Positions 7,442-15,254 of a DNA stretch of 32,948 nucleotides are shown piece after piece. Each line of letters opens with the position of its first letter. The stretch's first letter is position 1. The stretch is taken from the NCBI GenBank assembly GCA_944386995.1, contig CALXDF010000193.1, positions 1 through 32,948 on the forward strand, written 5' to 3'. The position numbers were made by a program, and so were the translations under genes. The stretch is from an uncultured Oscillospiraceae bacterium (GTDB lineage Bacteria > Bacillota > Clostridia > Oscillospirales > Oscillospiraceae). The notes below the pieces were generated by a model, which was given only the letters and a program-made list of their open reading frames with translations, did no database searches and was not told where the DNA came from.

Positions 7442-8029
7442 ATGAAGCGTAACCAACACAGCATCCTGAACACCCGCTCTCTGGTAATGATGGCCCTTTT
7501 GGTGGCCATCCAGATCATCCTGGCCCGGTACCTCTCCATCCAGAGCGAGACCTTCCGCATCAGCTTTGAGACGATTCCTCTGGCTCTGGCCGGTATGTGG
7601 CTTGGCCCCCTGGCGGGCGTCATTGTTGCCCTGGTGGCAGACATCCTCGGCACCGTTCTCTCCGGCATCGGTCTCTATTTTCCGCCCTTATCCCTTGGAC
7701 CCATGGTGTTTGCTTTTCTCTGCGGCATCGGCGGCAAATATGTACGCCAGGTCCAGCGGCCCCTGCTCAGTCAGGTCCTGATGATCCTTCTGGTGGTTGT
7801 AGCCGGAATCATCAACAGCTTTTTGGTGGGCGTTGCCACTTTCGTGTGGTACCAGATTGCAGTCATGGGCACAGAGGGTTCCTTCTGGAGTCTGGCGGCG
7901 ATCAATTTTACCAGTCGGCTGGCTACCAAGCCCCTGACCATTGTTGTCAGCGCGCTGCTGGTCTATGCCATCAACCGGGCGGCCTATCGTCCGGTCATCT
8001 CCCGGATCATGTCCCGGCACCGGGCATAA
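7442..8029 (+). CDS. folT: Folate ECF transporter S component
   Basis: 195 residues, about six membrane segments, of the ECF S-component type. It binds folate in the membrane and works with a shared energising module (EcfA, EcfA', EcfT), which is not encoded here. The N-terminal region (RSLVMMALLVAIQIILARYLSIQ) and IPLALAGMWLGPLAGVIVALVADILG are typical of the FolT group; length fits the family. Start ATG 7442 is set by AAAGGAGGAG; a longer frame from 7361 lacks a ribosome site and runs through the leader. The upstream THF riboswitch strongly supports folate as substrate. folC follows after 45 bp, so import and polyglutamylation appear co-transcribed and co-regulated. Confidence 0.92.
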   Translation: MKRNQHSILNTRSLVMMALLVAIQIILARYLSIQSETFRISFETIPLALAGMWLGPLAGVIVALVADILGTVLSGIGLYFPPLSLGPMVFAFLCGIGGKYVRQVQRPLLSQVLMILLVVVAGIINSFLVGVATFVWYQIAVMGTEGSFWSLAAINFTSRLATKPLTIVVSALLVYAINRAAYRPVISRIMSRHRA

Positions 8030-8074
8030 AGTCCCCCGCTGCCGCAATTTTTTGAAAGAAATCAGGTAATTGAC

Positions 8075-9337
8075 ATGAACTACAGCGAAGCCCTGTCCTA
8101 TATCCACAGCATCAACTGGCAGTGGAGCAAGCCCGGCCTCAGCCGCACCCAGGAACTGCTGGAAAAGCTGGGCAACCCGGAAAAAAGTTTGAAATTCATC
8201 CATATCGCCGGTACCAATGGCAAAGGCTCTACCGCCTCCATGCTCGCCTCCATTCTGGAGGCGGCCGGCTACACCGTGGGACTCTATACTTCCCCCTACA
8301 TCAACCGCTTCAATGAGCGCATGCAGGTCAACCACCAGTGCATTGGCGACGAGGAGCTGGCCGAACTCACCGACTATGTCCGCCCCCACGCCGACAGCAT
8401 GACCGACGCGCCCACGGAATTTGAGCTCATCACTGCCATCGGCATGGAATATTTCAAGCGCCACCAGTGCGACATTGTTGTGCTGGAGGTAGGCATGGGC
8501 GGCGCTCTGGACTCCACTAACGTGATCGACACTCCGGAGGTAGCCATTATCACCGCCATGGGCTATGACCACACGCAGGTGCTGGGCAGCACCATGACGG
8601 AGATCGCCTCTGCCAAGGCCGGCATCATCAAGCCAAACGGCAATGTGGTGGTTTATGGGCAGAACCCGGAAGCGGAGGCCGTCTTTGAAAAGGTGGCGGC
8701 GGAACAGCACAGCGCCCTTTTCCGGCCGGATTACAGCCAGCTGATTCCCGGCGATTTCAACCTGGATGGTCAATCTTTCTCCTATAAGGAGTGGAAAGAC
8801 CTGCGGATCCCCCTGGTGGGACTCTATCAGCTCAACAATGCCGCTGTGGTGCTCACAGCGGTAGACGTTCTGCGGCAGAGAGGCTGGGAGATCTCCGATG
8901 ATGCAGTCCGCAGCGGGCTGCGCAATACCCGCTGGCCCGCCCGGTTCGAGGTCCTCCACCGGAATCCCGTGTTCATTGTGGACGGCGGCCACAATCCCCA
9001 CGGCATCCGGGCCACCGCCGAGAGCCTCCAGCGGATCTTCCCGGGGCAGAAGTTTGTATTTGTCACCGGCGTATTAGCCGACAAGGACGTGGAGCACATT
9101 CTGGGCCTCATCGTCCCCCTGGCCCGCCGGTTCTACGCGGTCACGCCCCCCAATCCCCGGGCCATGCAGGCTGATGTATTGGCTCAGCGCATCCGCGCCA
9201 TGGGAGCCGATGCGGTTCCCTGTGATACCATTCCCCAGGCGGTGCAGTCCGCCATGGACTTTGCCGGCCCGGAAGGCGTGGCCTGCGCCCTGGGCTCCCT
9301 CTACATGAGTGGAGATGTTCGCAACTGCTTTCAATAA
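8075..9337 (+). CDS. folC: Folylpolyglutamate / dihydrofolate synthase
   Basis: 420 residues, the normal FolC length. It adds glutamates to reduced folates, retaining them in the cell and tuning them for folate enzymes; many homologues also join dihydropteroate to glutamate. It is a Mur-ligase family ATPase: P-loop [10 protein letters not shown] near residue 43, [22 protein letters not shown], the hinge [13 protein letters not shown], and the C-terminal [11 protein letters not shown]. The ribosome site is weak (AGGT about ten bases before the ATG), so coupling to folT is possible. A strong terminator follows. Whether dihydrofolate synthase activity is retained cannot be judged from the sequence. 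Confidence 0.95.
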   Translation: MNYSEALSYIHSINWQWSKPGLSRTQELLEKLGNPEKSLKFIHIAGTNGKGSTASMLASILEAAGYTVGLYTSPYINRFNERMQVNHQCIGDEELAELTDYVRPHADSMTDAPTEFELITAIGMEYFKRHQCDIVVLEVGMGGALDSTNVIDTPEVAIITAMGYDHTQVLGSTMTEIASAKAGIIKPNGNVVVYGQNPEAEAVFEKVAAEQHSALFRPDYSQLIPGDFNLDGQSFSYKEWKDLRIPLVGLYQLNNAAVVLTAVDVLRQRGWEISDDAVRSGLRNTRWPARFEVLHRNPVFIVDGGHNPHGIRATAESLQRIFPGQKFVFVTGVLADKDVEHILGLIVPLARRFYAVTPPNPRAMQADVLAQRIRAMGADAVPCDTIPQAVQSAMDFAGPEGVACALGSLYMSGDVRNCFQ

Positions 9338-9347
9338 ATCTCCCCAG

Positions 9348-9379
9348 AGCGAGCTGCTTTCCTAAAGCAGCTCGCTTTT
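9348..9379 (+). terminator. Intrinsic terminator after folC
   Basis: Perfect 12-13-bp stem (core 9349-9360 with 9364-9375), 3-nt loop, then TTTT. Eleven bases after the folC stop. Confidence 0.85.
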
Positions 9380-9418
9380 GTGCACAAATTTTTGTCAGGT
9401 TTTTTGTATCTTCTAGCA

Positions 9419-9447
9419 TTGCGCTCTACGCAACAGTTTGTTATAAT
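9419..9447 (+). promoter_or_regulatory. Extended -10 promoter for fhs
   Basis: Perfect TATAAT (9442-9447) preceded by TG at 9439-9440 (extended -10). The -35 TTGCGC (9419-9424) is weak but correctly placed at 17 bp. Start near 9454. Confidence 0.75.
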
Positions 9448-9454
9448 CTTAACG

Positions 9455-9597
9455 AACAGTGGGGCTCAGACGGACCACCCACGTTTTCCTGTCAAATAGG
9501 CCATGGCAGGACGGATTTTCCCGATATTAATTTGTCCCTGTGGCCGGGACCAGAGCGATCCAGCAGGACACTGGGACGCAGAAAGGAACGACGAACC
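9455..9597 (+). other. Long untranslated leader of fhs
   Basis: About 143 nt between the predicted start and the fhs ATG. It holds short inverted repeats (GTCCC/GGGAC around 9535-9550; CAGGAC near 9500 with GTCCCTG near 9535) but no terminator and no riboswitch class that I can recognise. An in-frame ATG at 9532 has no ribosome site. Confidence 0.4.
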
Positions 9598-11274
9598 ATG
9601 AGCAACTTCAAATCCGACATTGAAATCGCCCAGGCGACCCCGATGCAGCATATCACCGAGGTTGCCAAAACTGCCGGCATCGACCCCAAGTATCTGGAGC
9701 AGTACGGCAACTACAAAGCCAAGGTGGACTACAACATTCTCAACGAGACGCCGGAGCGCTCCGGCAAGCTGATCCTGGTGACGGCCATTAACCCTACCCC
9801 CGCCGGCGAAGGAAAGACCACCACCACCGTGGGGCTGGCTGACGGTATGAAGCGGCTGGGCAAAAATGTTCTGGTTGCTCTGCGTGAACCCTCCCTGGGA
9901 CCGGTATTCGGCGTGAAAGGCGGCGCCGCCGGCGGCGGCTATGCCCAGGTAGTGCCTATGGAAGACATCAACCTCCACTTCACCGGTGACTTCCATGCCA
10001 TCGGCGCTGCCAACAACCTGCTGGCCGCTATGTTGGATAACCACATCTACCAGGGCAACAAGCTCAATATCGATCCCCGCCGCATCACCTGGCGCCGCTG
10101 TGTGGATATGAACGACCGGCAGCTCCGCTTCGTGGTAGACGGTCTGGGCGGCCGGGTCAATGGTACGCCCCGCGAGGACGGCTACGATATCACCGTGGCC
10201 AGCGAGATCATGGCTGTGCTGTGCCTGGCCAGCGACATCTCTGATCTGAAGGCACGTCTGAGCCGTCTGGTGGTTGGCTACACCTACGATGAAAAGCCTG
10301 TTACTGCCGGTGATCTCCACGCCGCCGGCGCCATGGCCGCTCTGCTGAAGGACGCGCTGAAGCCCAACCTGGTACAAACGCTGGAGCATACGCCTGCCTT
10401 TGTTCACGGCGGCCCCTTCGCCAACATTGCCCACGGCTGCAACAGCGTTACGGCTACCAAGATCGCCCTGCGCCTGAGCGATTATACCGTTACCGAGGCC
10501 GGTTTCGGTGCAGATCTGGGCGCTGAGAAGTTCCTGGACATCAAGTGCCGTATGGCTGGCCTCAAGCCCAGCGCCGTGGTTATCGTGGCGACTGTCCGCG
10601 CCCTCAAATACAATGGCGGCGTGCCCAAGAATGAACTGAGCCAGGAGAATCTTGCCGCTCTGGAAAAGGGCCTGCCCAATCTGCTCAAGCACGTGAGCAA
10701 CATCACTAACGTCTACAAGCTGCCCTGCGTGGTGGCCATCAACCGCTTCCCCTTCGATACCGAGGCCGAACTGAAGCTGGTCGAGGACAAATGTAAGGAG
10801 TTGGGCGTCAACGTGGCCCTCAGCGAGGTGTGGGCCAAGGGCGGCGAGGGCGGTATCGCCCTGGCGCAGGAGGTCATCCGTCTGTGCGAGCAGCCCAATG
10901 ACTTCTCCTTCTCTTATGATCTGAACATGTCCATTGAGGACAAGATTACCGCCATCGTTCAGAAGATCTATGGCGGCAAGGATGTAGCCTTTACCTCCAA
11001 CGCCCAGAAGCAGATCCAGCAGCTCACGGCTCTGGGCTATGACAAGATGCCCATCTGCATGGCCAAGACCCAGTACAGCCTCAGTGACGATCCCACCAAG
11101 CTGGGCGCACCCACAGGCTTTACTGTCACCGTGCGCAACATCAAGGTATCTGCTGGTGCCGGCTTCCTGGTAGCCCTTACCGGTGACATCATGACCATGC
11201 CGGGCCTGCCCAAGGTGCCTGCTGCCGAGCGCATCGACGTGGATGCTACCGGCAAGATCTCCGGCCTGTTCTAA
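9598..11274 (+). CDS. fhs: Formate--tetrahydrofolate ligase
   Basis: 558 residues, standard for the family. It makes 10-formyl-THF from formate, ATP and THF, the entry step of the methyl branch of the Wood-Ljungdahl pathway. The N-terminal domain carries the ATP loop [17 protein letters not shown]; further family blocks include [46 protein letters not shown] and [13 protein letters not shown]. The C-terminus has [23 protein letters not shown] and [11 protein letters not shown]. Start ATG 9598 follows GAAAGGA; starting at 9532 would add an unrelated basic tail. It has its own promoter and long leader. fchA and folD, the next two steps, follow after one small unknown gene. Confidence 0.97.
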   Translation: MSNFKSDIEIAQATPMQHITEVAKTAGIDPKYLEQYGNYKAKVDYNILNETPERSGKLILVTAINPTPAGEGKTTTTVGLADGMKRLGKNVLVALREPSLGPVFGVKGGAAGGGYAQVVPMEDINLHFTGDFHAIGAANNLLAAMLDNHIYQGNKLNIDPRRITWRRCVDMNDRQLRFVVDGLGGRVNGTPREDGYDITVASEIMAVLCLASDISDLKARLSRLVVGYTYDEKPVTAGDLHAAGAMAALLKDALKPNLVQTLEHTPAFVHGGPFANIAHGCNSVTATKIALRLSDYTVTEAGFGADLGAEKFLDIKCRMAGLKPSAVVIVATVRALKYNGGVPKNELSQENLAALEKGLPNLLKHVSNITNVYKLPCVVAINRFPFDTEAELKLVEDKCKELGVNVALSEVWAKGGEGGIALAQEVIRLCEQPNDFSFSYDLNMSIEDKITAIVQKIYGGKDVAFTSNAQKQIQQLTALGYDKMPICMAKTQYSLSDDPTKLGAPTGFTVTVRNIKVSAGAGFLVALTGDIMTMPGLPKVPAAERIDVDATGKISGLF

Positions 11275-11336
11275 GATGCGGAGTTCCATCAAGGGCTGTG
11301 GCGCATGATCCCAGTCCGCTCCCCTGTCCCTTGCGC

Positions 11337-11370
11337 AAGGGGCCGGCGGCTCACCGCCGCCGGCCCCTTT
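11337..11370 (+). terminator. GC-rich hairpin after fhs
   Basis: Perfect 13-bp stem (11337-11349 with 11357-11369), extendable by one pair, short loop. Only three T follow. Likely a partial terminator that lowers expression of the downstream genes relative to fhs. Confidence 0.5.
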
Positions 11371-11400
11371 CCACGGCTGCTCTCCAAAGGAGGATCCCTA

Positions 11401-11736
11401 ATGCCCGCTCCCGTATGTTGTGCCATTCTGCCTGCTGCGTCCGCACTCCGCCGCGGGGCGTCCCTGAATGTCCTGCTGGTCATGGAAAGCGCGGCTGCAT
11501 GCACTGCTCCGGTTCGCTTTTGGGGCAACGACGGCAGCGGCTGGCGAAAACTGCTGGAGGAAATGCGGGTGTTTCCCGCGGAGGAGCATGTCCATCTCTA
11601 TTTTACCCTGCCCGCCAGCTGCTTCCTCGCCCCATTCTGGGACGGCAGCGCGCCGGAGGAGGTTTCCCTGGCCGTAGGCGACTGCCCGCCAAAGGCAACG
11701 GACGCTGGTGTCCTCATCTTTGTAGAGGACCGATGA
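11401..11736 (+). CDS. Hypothetical protein between fhs and fchA
   Basis: 111 residues from ATG 11401, placed by a strong AAAGGAGGA site. I do not recognise the family. It is soluble-looking, rich in Ala, Cys (five) and aromatic residues, with no clear membrane segment; the N-terminus (CCAILPAASALRRG) is mildly hydrophobic but not a convincing signal. The C-terminal half (VHLYFTLPASCFLAPFWDG, then GVLIFVED) looks like alternating beta strands. It is 126 bp from fhs, 38 bp before fchA, and on the same strand, so it appears to belong to the C1 unit. The good ribosome site and placement argue for a real gene; it could also be a decayed remnant. Confidence 0.6.
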   Translation: MPAPVCCAILPAASALRRGASLNVLLVMESAAACTAPVRFWGNDGSGWRKLLEEMRVFPAEEHVHLYFTLPASCFLAPFWDGSAPEEVSLAVGDCPPKATDAGVLIFVEDR

Positions 11737-11774
11737 CCAAACAGACAACCTAACAAATAAGGAGAATGACTTTT

Positions 11775-12401
11775 ATGGATTTTGCACAAGCCAGTTGTAC
11801 AGAATTTGTCACTGTTCTGGCCTCCAACGCCCCAGTGCCCGGCGGCGGCGGCGCTTCCGCCCTGGTGGGTGCTATCGGCACAGCTCTGGGCAATATGGTG
11901 GGTTCCCTCACCGTCGGCAAGAAGAAATACGCCGATGTGGAGGAGGAAATGGTGGCCCTGAAAGCCAGATGTGATGCCATCCAGGCCGATCTTCTGGCCC
12001 TGATTGCCAAAGACGCAGAGGTTTTTGCCCCCCTGGCCAAGGCCTATGGACTGCCCAAGGAGACAGAGGAGGAAAAAGCTTACAAGGCCAAGGTCCTGGA
12101 GGAGTGTACGGTGGCCGCCTGCTCTGTACCCATGGAGATCATGGAGAAGTGCTGCGAGGCCATCGAGGCGATTGCCCAGTTCGCTGCCAAGGGCAGCCGT
12201 TTGGCCGTGTCTGACGCCGGATGCGGTGCCGCCTGCTGCAAAGCAGCGCTCCAGAGCGCCAGTCTCAACGTGTTCATTAATACCAAATCCATGCAGAACC
12301 GGGCAGTCGCTGAGTCCCTTAATGCCAAAGCCAACGCCATGCTGGACAAATATTGCCCCATGGCTGATGAAATTTTTGCCCAGGTCCGGGCGAACTTCTG
12401 A
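11775..12401 (+). CDS. fchA: Methenyl-THF cyclohydrolase (cyclodeaminase family)
   Basis: 208 residues of the FTCD_C (formiminotransferase-cyclodeaminase) fold. FchA interconverts 10-formyl-THF and 5,10-methenyl-THF, the second step of the methyl branch. The glycine-rich loop NAPVPGGGGASALVGAIGTALG and the SLTVGKKKYADVEEEM block near the N-terminus are characteristic. ATG 11775 is preferred over ATG 11766 because AAGGAG (11759-11764) lies ten bases before it and only one base before the other. folD starts 50 bp downstream. The cyclodeaminase family also acts on formimino-THF; the fhs-fchA-folD context favours cyclohydrolase, and the folD here seems to lack that activity. Confidence 0.9.
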   Translation: MDFAQASCTEFVTVLASNAPVPGGGGASALVGAIGTALGNMVGSLTVGKKKYADVEEEMVALKARCDAIQADLLALIAKDAEVFAPLAKAYGLPKETEEEKAYKAKVLEECTVAACSVPMEIMEKCCEAIEAIAQFAAKGSRLAVSDAGCGAACCKAALQSASLNVFINTKSMQNRAVAESLNAKANAMLDKYCPMADEIFAQVRANF

Positions 12402-12451
12402 TTGCCGCCCGTGCGGCAGATTGACTGATAAGAAAAGGAGCGAATCCAACC

Positions 12452-13306
12452 ATGGCAACGATCTGGAAGGGCGCAGAGGTCAATACCGGCCTGAACGCCC
12501 GCATTATGAAAGATGTGGAAGCTTTGAAGGCCCGGGGTATCACGCCGACCCTGGCCATCGTCCGGGTAGGCGAGCGGCCAGACGACCTCAGTTACGAGCG
12601 GGGCGCTATCAAGCGGGCGGAATCCCTGGGCGTGGCGGTGGCCAAATGCGCCCTGCCGGTGGACGTAACCCAGGAGGTACTGCTCCAAGTCATCCGGGAT
12701 ATTAATGCCGACTCAAAGATCCACGGCGTGCTTCTGTTCCGTCCTCTCCCCAAGCATCTGGACGAGGCGCTGATCTGCAATACGCTGGTGCCGGAAAAAG
12801 ATATCGACGGCATTACTGAGCTGTCCCTGGCCGGTGTTTTTGCCGGGAAGCCGCTGGGCTTTGCCCCCTGTACGCCGTCGGCCTGCATGGAAATTCTGGA
12901 CCACTACGGAATCGACTGCACCGGCAAAAGAGCGGTGGTCATTGGCCGGAGCCTGGTGGTTGGGAAGCCTGCCGCCATGATGCTTATCAAGAAAAATGCT
13001 ACCGTGACGGTCTGCCACACCCGCACGGCGGATCTGCCCGCCGTCTGCCGGGAGGCGGATATCCTCATTGCCGCCGCCGGCAAGGCCGGCATGGTGGGCG
13101 CGGACTTCGTCCGCCCCGGCCAGATTGTCGTTGATGTGGGGATCAACTGGAATGAGCAGGAGCAGAAGCTCTGCGGCGATGTGGACTTTGAGGCCGTCTC
13201 CCCCATTGTGGAGGCCATTACCCCTGTTCCCGGCGGCGTTGGAACCGTCACCACCTCTGTTTTGGTCGGGCATGTGGTGGAAGCGGCCAAGCGCACGCTA
13301 GCGTAA
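12452..13306 (+). CDS. folD: Methylene-THF dehydrogenase (FolD lacking cyclohydrolase residues)
   Basis: 284 residues, normal FolD length. Family blocks are clear: VRVGERPDD, DKDIDG-like EKDIDGITELS, GFAPCTPSACMEIL, the Rossmann segment KRAVVIGRSLVVGKPAAMML, and ITPVPGGVGTVT. Aligning without gaps to E. coli FolD (Y50 with Y48 here, G62 with G60), the catalytic Lys54 becomes Ala52 and Gln98 becomes Phe96, while Asp121 is kept as Asp119. Lys54 and Gln98 are needed for the cyclohydrolase step in characterised enzymes, whereas dehydrogenase activity can survive loss of the lysine. The simplest reading is a dehydrogenase-only FolD paired with FchA next door. Start ATG 12452 follows AAAAGGAGCG. 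It ends 14 bp before the formate channel gene. Confidence 0.93.
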   Translation: MATIWKGAEVNTGLNARIMKDVEALKARGITPTLAIVRVGERPDDLSYERGAIKRAESLGVAVAKCALPVDVTQEVLLQVIRDINADSKIHGVLLFRPLPKHLDEALICNTLVPEKDIDGITELSLAGVFAGKPLGFAPCTPSACMEILDHYGIDCTGKRAVVIGRSLVVGKPAAMMLIKKNATVTVCHTRTADLPAVCREADILIAAAGKAGMVGADFVRPGQIVVDVGINWNEQEQKLCGDVDFEAVSPIVEAITPVPGGVGTVTTSVLVGHVVEAAKRTLA

Positions 13307-13320
13307 AGGGGGCGGTATTG

Positions 13321-14142
13321 ATGAATCTCTTTACCGCTGCGGAAGCCGCTGCCAACTATTCCACCGCCGGCGCCGGCAAAACCAAGCTGCCCATTCCAAA
13401 GATGATGCTGCTGGCCATCCTGGCCGGCATCCTCATCGCCTTTCCCGGAGCTGTCACCAACATGGCTACCTATGCCCTGGACAACAACAGCACGGTGCGC
13501 ATGATCTCCGGCCTGCTGTTCGCCTTTGGCCTGGGGATGGTGATCCTCTCCGGTGCGGAGCTGTTTACCGGTAATACCCTGATCACCATCAGCGTACTGG
13601 ACAAAAAAGCAAAACTGACCGGACTGCTGCGCAACTGGGTGTTCGTGTACATCGGCAACTTCATCGGCTCCCTGATCGTAGCCTTTATCTGCGCCAAATT
13701 CGGCTGGGTGGGTGCCGGTGAAGGCGCCCTGGCCGTATTCTCCATGAAAGTAGCTGTCGGGAAGATGACCATGCCCTTCCAGAATGCGTTCTTTATGGGA
13801 GTCCTGTGCAACATTCTGGTGACCCTGGGCGTGCTGTTCTCCCTGTCTGCCAAAGACGTAGCCGGCCGAATCCTGGGTGCCTATACCCCGGTGGCTTTCT
13901 TCGTCATCTGCGGTTTCAATCACTCTATCGCCGATATGTTTTACTGCACCGTTGGGCTCTTTTCCAGGGCGCAGTATGCGGCCCAGGCCGCTGAGGCCGG
14001 TATTGCCGTGGAGAGCCTCACTTGGGGCAACTACTTCCTGGGCAACATGCTGCCGGTGACCCTGGGCAACATTGTAGGCGGTATCTGCGTGGGATTCCTG
14101 TTCTGGTTCTGCTGGCTCCGCGGTTCCAAGAAAAAGGGATGA
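13321..14142 (+). CDS. Formate/nitrite channel (FNT family)
   Basis: 273 residues with six predicted membrane segments, typical of FocA/FdhC/NirC pentameric channels. The loop motif GAELFTGNTLI and the CNILVTLGVLFS segment are family signatures. The central-histidine motif, usually GFEHxxANM, reads GFNHSIADMF here: the histidine is kept but Glu is Asn and Asn is Asp. Start ATG 13321 is preferred over the adjoining TTG at 13318, with AAAGGGGGCGG upstream. It closes the fhs-fchA-folD run, so formate import for Fhs, or export of excess, is the likely job. Nitrite or another small anion cannot be excluded. Confidence 0.9.
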   Translation: MNLFTAAEAAANYSTAGAGKTKLPIPKMMLLAILAGILIAFPGAVTNMATYALDNNSTVRMISGLLFAFGLGMVILSGAELFTGNTLITISVLDKKAKLTGLLRNWVFVYIGNFIGSLIVAFICAKFGWVGAGEGALAVFSMKVAVGKMTMPFQNAFFMGVLCNILVTLGVLFSLSAKDVAGRILGAYTPVAFFVICGFNHSIADMFYCTVGLFSRAQYAAQAAEAGIAVESLTWGNYFLGNMLPVTLGNIVGGICVGFLFWFCWLRGSKKKG

Positions 14143-14170
14143 CCCTGCCCCCTTCCCAAGTACATAAACA

Positions 14171-14202
14171 CACCCCCGGGACGAAGGTTCGTCCCGGGGG
14201 TG
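14171..14202. terminator. Bidirectional terminator between convergent genes
   Basis: Perfect 15-bp inverted repeat (14171-14185 with 14188-14202); in practice 13 bp with a 6-nt loop. It lies between the plus-strand formate channel and the minus-strand GNAT gene. T-rich but interrupted tracts flank both sides. Confidence 0.7.
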
Positions 14203-14232
14203 ATTATTTGCTGCAGGTTGGGGAGCCCCATA

Positions 14233-14715
14233 CTATTCCTGTTTCGCCAGCCGCTCCAGGTCTGCTGCCGTCAGGCGGTAAACGGTCCACTCGTCCATGG
14301 CTCTCGCTCCCAGAGACTGATAGAACGCAATGCTGGGCCGGTTCCAGTCCAGACACCACCACTCCATCCGGCCGCACCCCCGCTCCCGGGCGATCCTGGC
14401 CAGCTGGCGCAGAAGGGCCTTGCCATATCCCTTCCCCCGGCACTCCGGCCGGACAAACAGATCCTCCAGGTACAGCCCCGCCCGGCCCAGGAAGGTAGAA
14501 AAATTGTGAAAAAACAGGGCGAACCCCACTTCCTGGCCCTTGACTACGGCGAAAAGCACCTCTGCCCGATGCTGTTCAAACAGTTCCCGGCGGAGAAGGT
14601 CCTCGTCCGCTACCACCTGATCCAGCATCCCCTCGTACTCCGCCAAATCCCGGATAAATTCCAGGATCAATGGAATATCCTGTTCCGCCGCCATGCGGAA
14701 AGCAACTTCACTCAC
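14233..14715 (-). CDS. GNAT family N-acetyltransferase
   Basis: 160 residues. The acetyl-CoA binding motif RGKGYGKALL is clear, preceded by LYLEDLFVRPE. The FHNFSTFLGRAGLYLEDLFV stretch and the C-terminal WWCLDWNRPSIAFYQSLGA and MDEWTVYR resemble the spermidine/diamine acetyltransferase (SSAT-like) branch, so a small amine or amino-acid-like acceptor is likely, but the substrate is not decided. It starts with GTG at 14715, whose bases overlap the TGA stop of the upstream cyclo-ligase (GTGA), with GGAG a few bases before, so translation is probably coupled. It is the last gene of the crh-uvrC-cyclo-ligase-GNAT run. Confidence 0.88.
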   Translation of the reverse strand: MSEVAFRMAAEQDIPLILEFIRDLAEYEGMLDQVVADEDLLRRELFEQHRAEVLFAVVKGQEVGFALFFHNFSTFLGRAGLYLEDLFVRPECRGKGYGKALLRQLARIARERGCGRMEWWCLDWNRPSIAFYQSLGARAMDEWTVYRLTAADLERLAKQE

Positions 14716-15254
14716 ACTACATCACTCCAAATCACATCATCCACCGGAAGATCGTGGGCCTCTGTCTCCAGATGGGGCAGCATCTGAAATCCATAACACA
14801 GCGCCAGGGTGGGGTGGCCGGGGTAGGCGGAGAGATACTTGTCATAGAACCCGCCGCCATAGCCCATGCGGTGTCCCTCCCGGTCAAAGGCCAGCCCCGG
14901 CATCAGCACCAGGGCGGCAGGGTCCTCCGCCACCGGTCCATCAGCCACCGGCTCCGGAATGCCGTAGGCCCCGGGGGCCACAGCGCCCAGGTCGTCCAGC
15001 CACAGGAACTTCATCGTATCGCCGTAGACCTTGGGCACCGCCACCCGTTTACCGTCCTGTTGGGCGCGCTCCAAAATGGCCGCCGTCCGCACCTCCTGGT
15101 TGTAAGAGAGGTAGCCATACAAAGCCTCTGCCCGCTGATAGGCCGGATGGGCAAACAGTTTCTCTGCCAGTTCCGCGCTGGCGCTCTCAATCTGCTGCGC
15201 CGTCATGGCCCGTTTCTTCTCGCCGATTATCCGGCGCAGGGTCCTCTTGTCCAT
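14712..15254 (-). CDS. 5-formyltetrahydrofolate cyclo-ligase
   Basis: 180 residues from ATG 15254, chosen because GGGAGGA precedes it; the longer frame to 15299 lies fully inside uvrC. The enzyme uses ATP to turn 5-formyl-THF (folinate) into 5,10-methenyl-THF, clearing a folate that inhibits other folate enzymes. Motifs: MDKRTLRRIIGEKKRAM at the start, PKVYGDTMKFLW, LVLMPGLAFDREGHRMGYGGGFYDKYL (the ATP/folate-binding signature). It shares 68 bp with the end of uvrC and 4 bp with the GNAT gene. It lies convergent to the Wood-Ljungdahl folate genes and serves the same pool. Confidence 0.94.
   Translation of the reverse strand: MDKRTLRRIIGEKKRAMTAQQIESASAELAEKLFAHPAYQRAEALYGYLSYNQEVRTAAILERAQQDGKRVAVPKVYGDTMKFLWLDDLGAVAPGAYGIPEPVADGPVAEDPAALVLMPGLAFDREGHRMGYGGGFYDKYLSAYPGHPTLALCYGFQMLPHLETEAHDLPVDDVIWSDVV

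Noticed and set aside
9455-9597. ZTP (pfl) riboswitch upstream of fhs
   Set aside because: The GACGGA near 9470 is suggestive, but the expected pairing partner and the conserved CCGnCTGGGC-like 3' core are not found.
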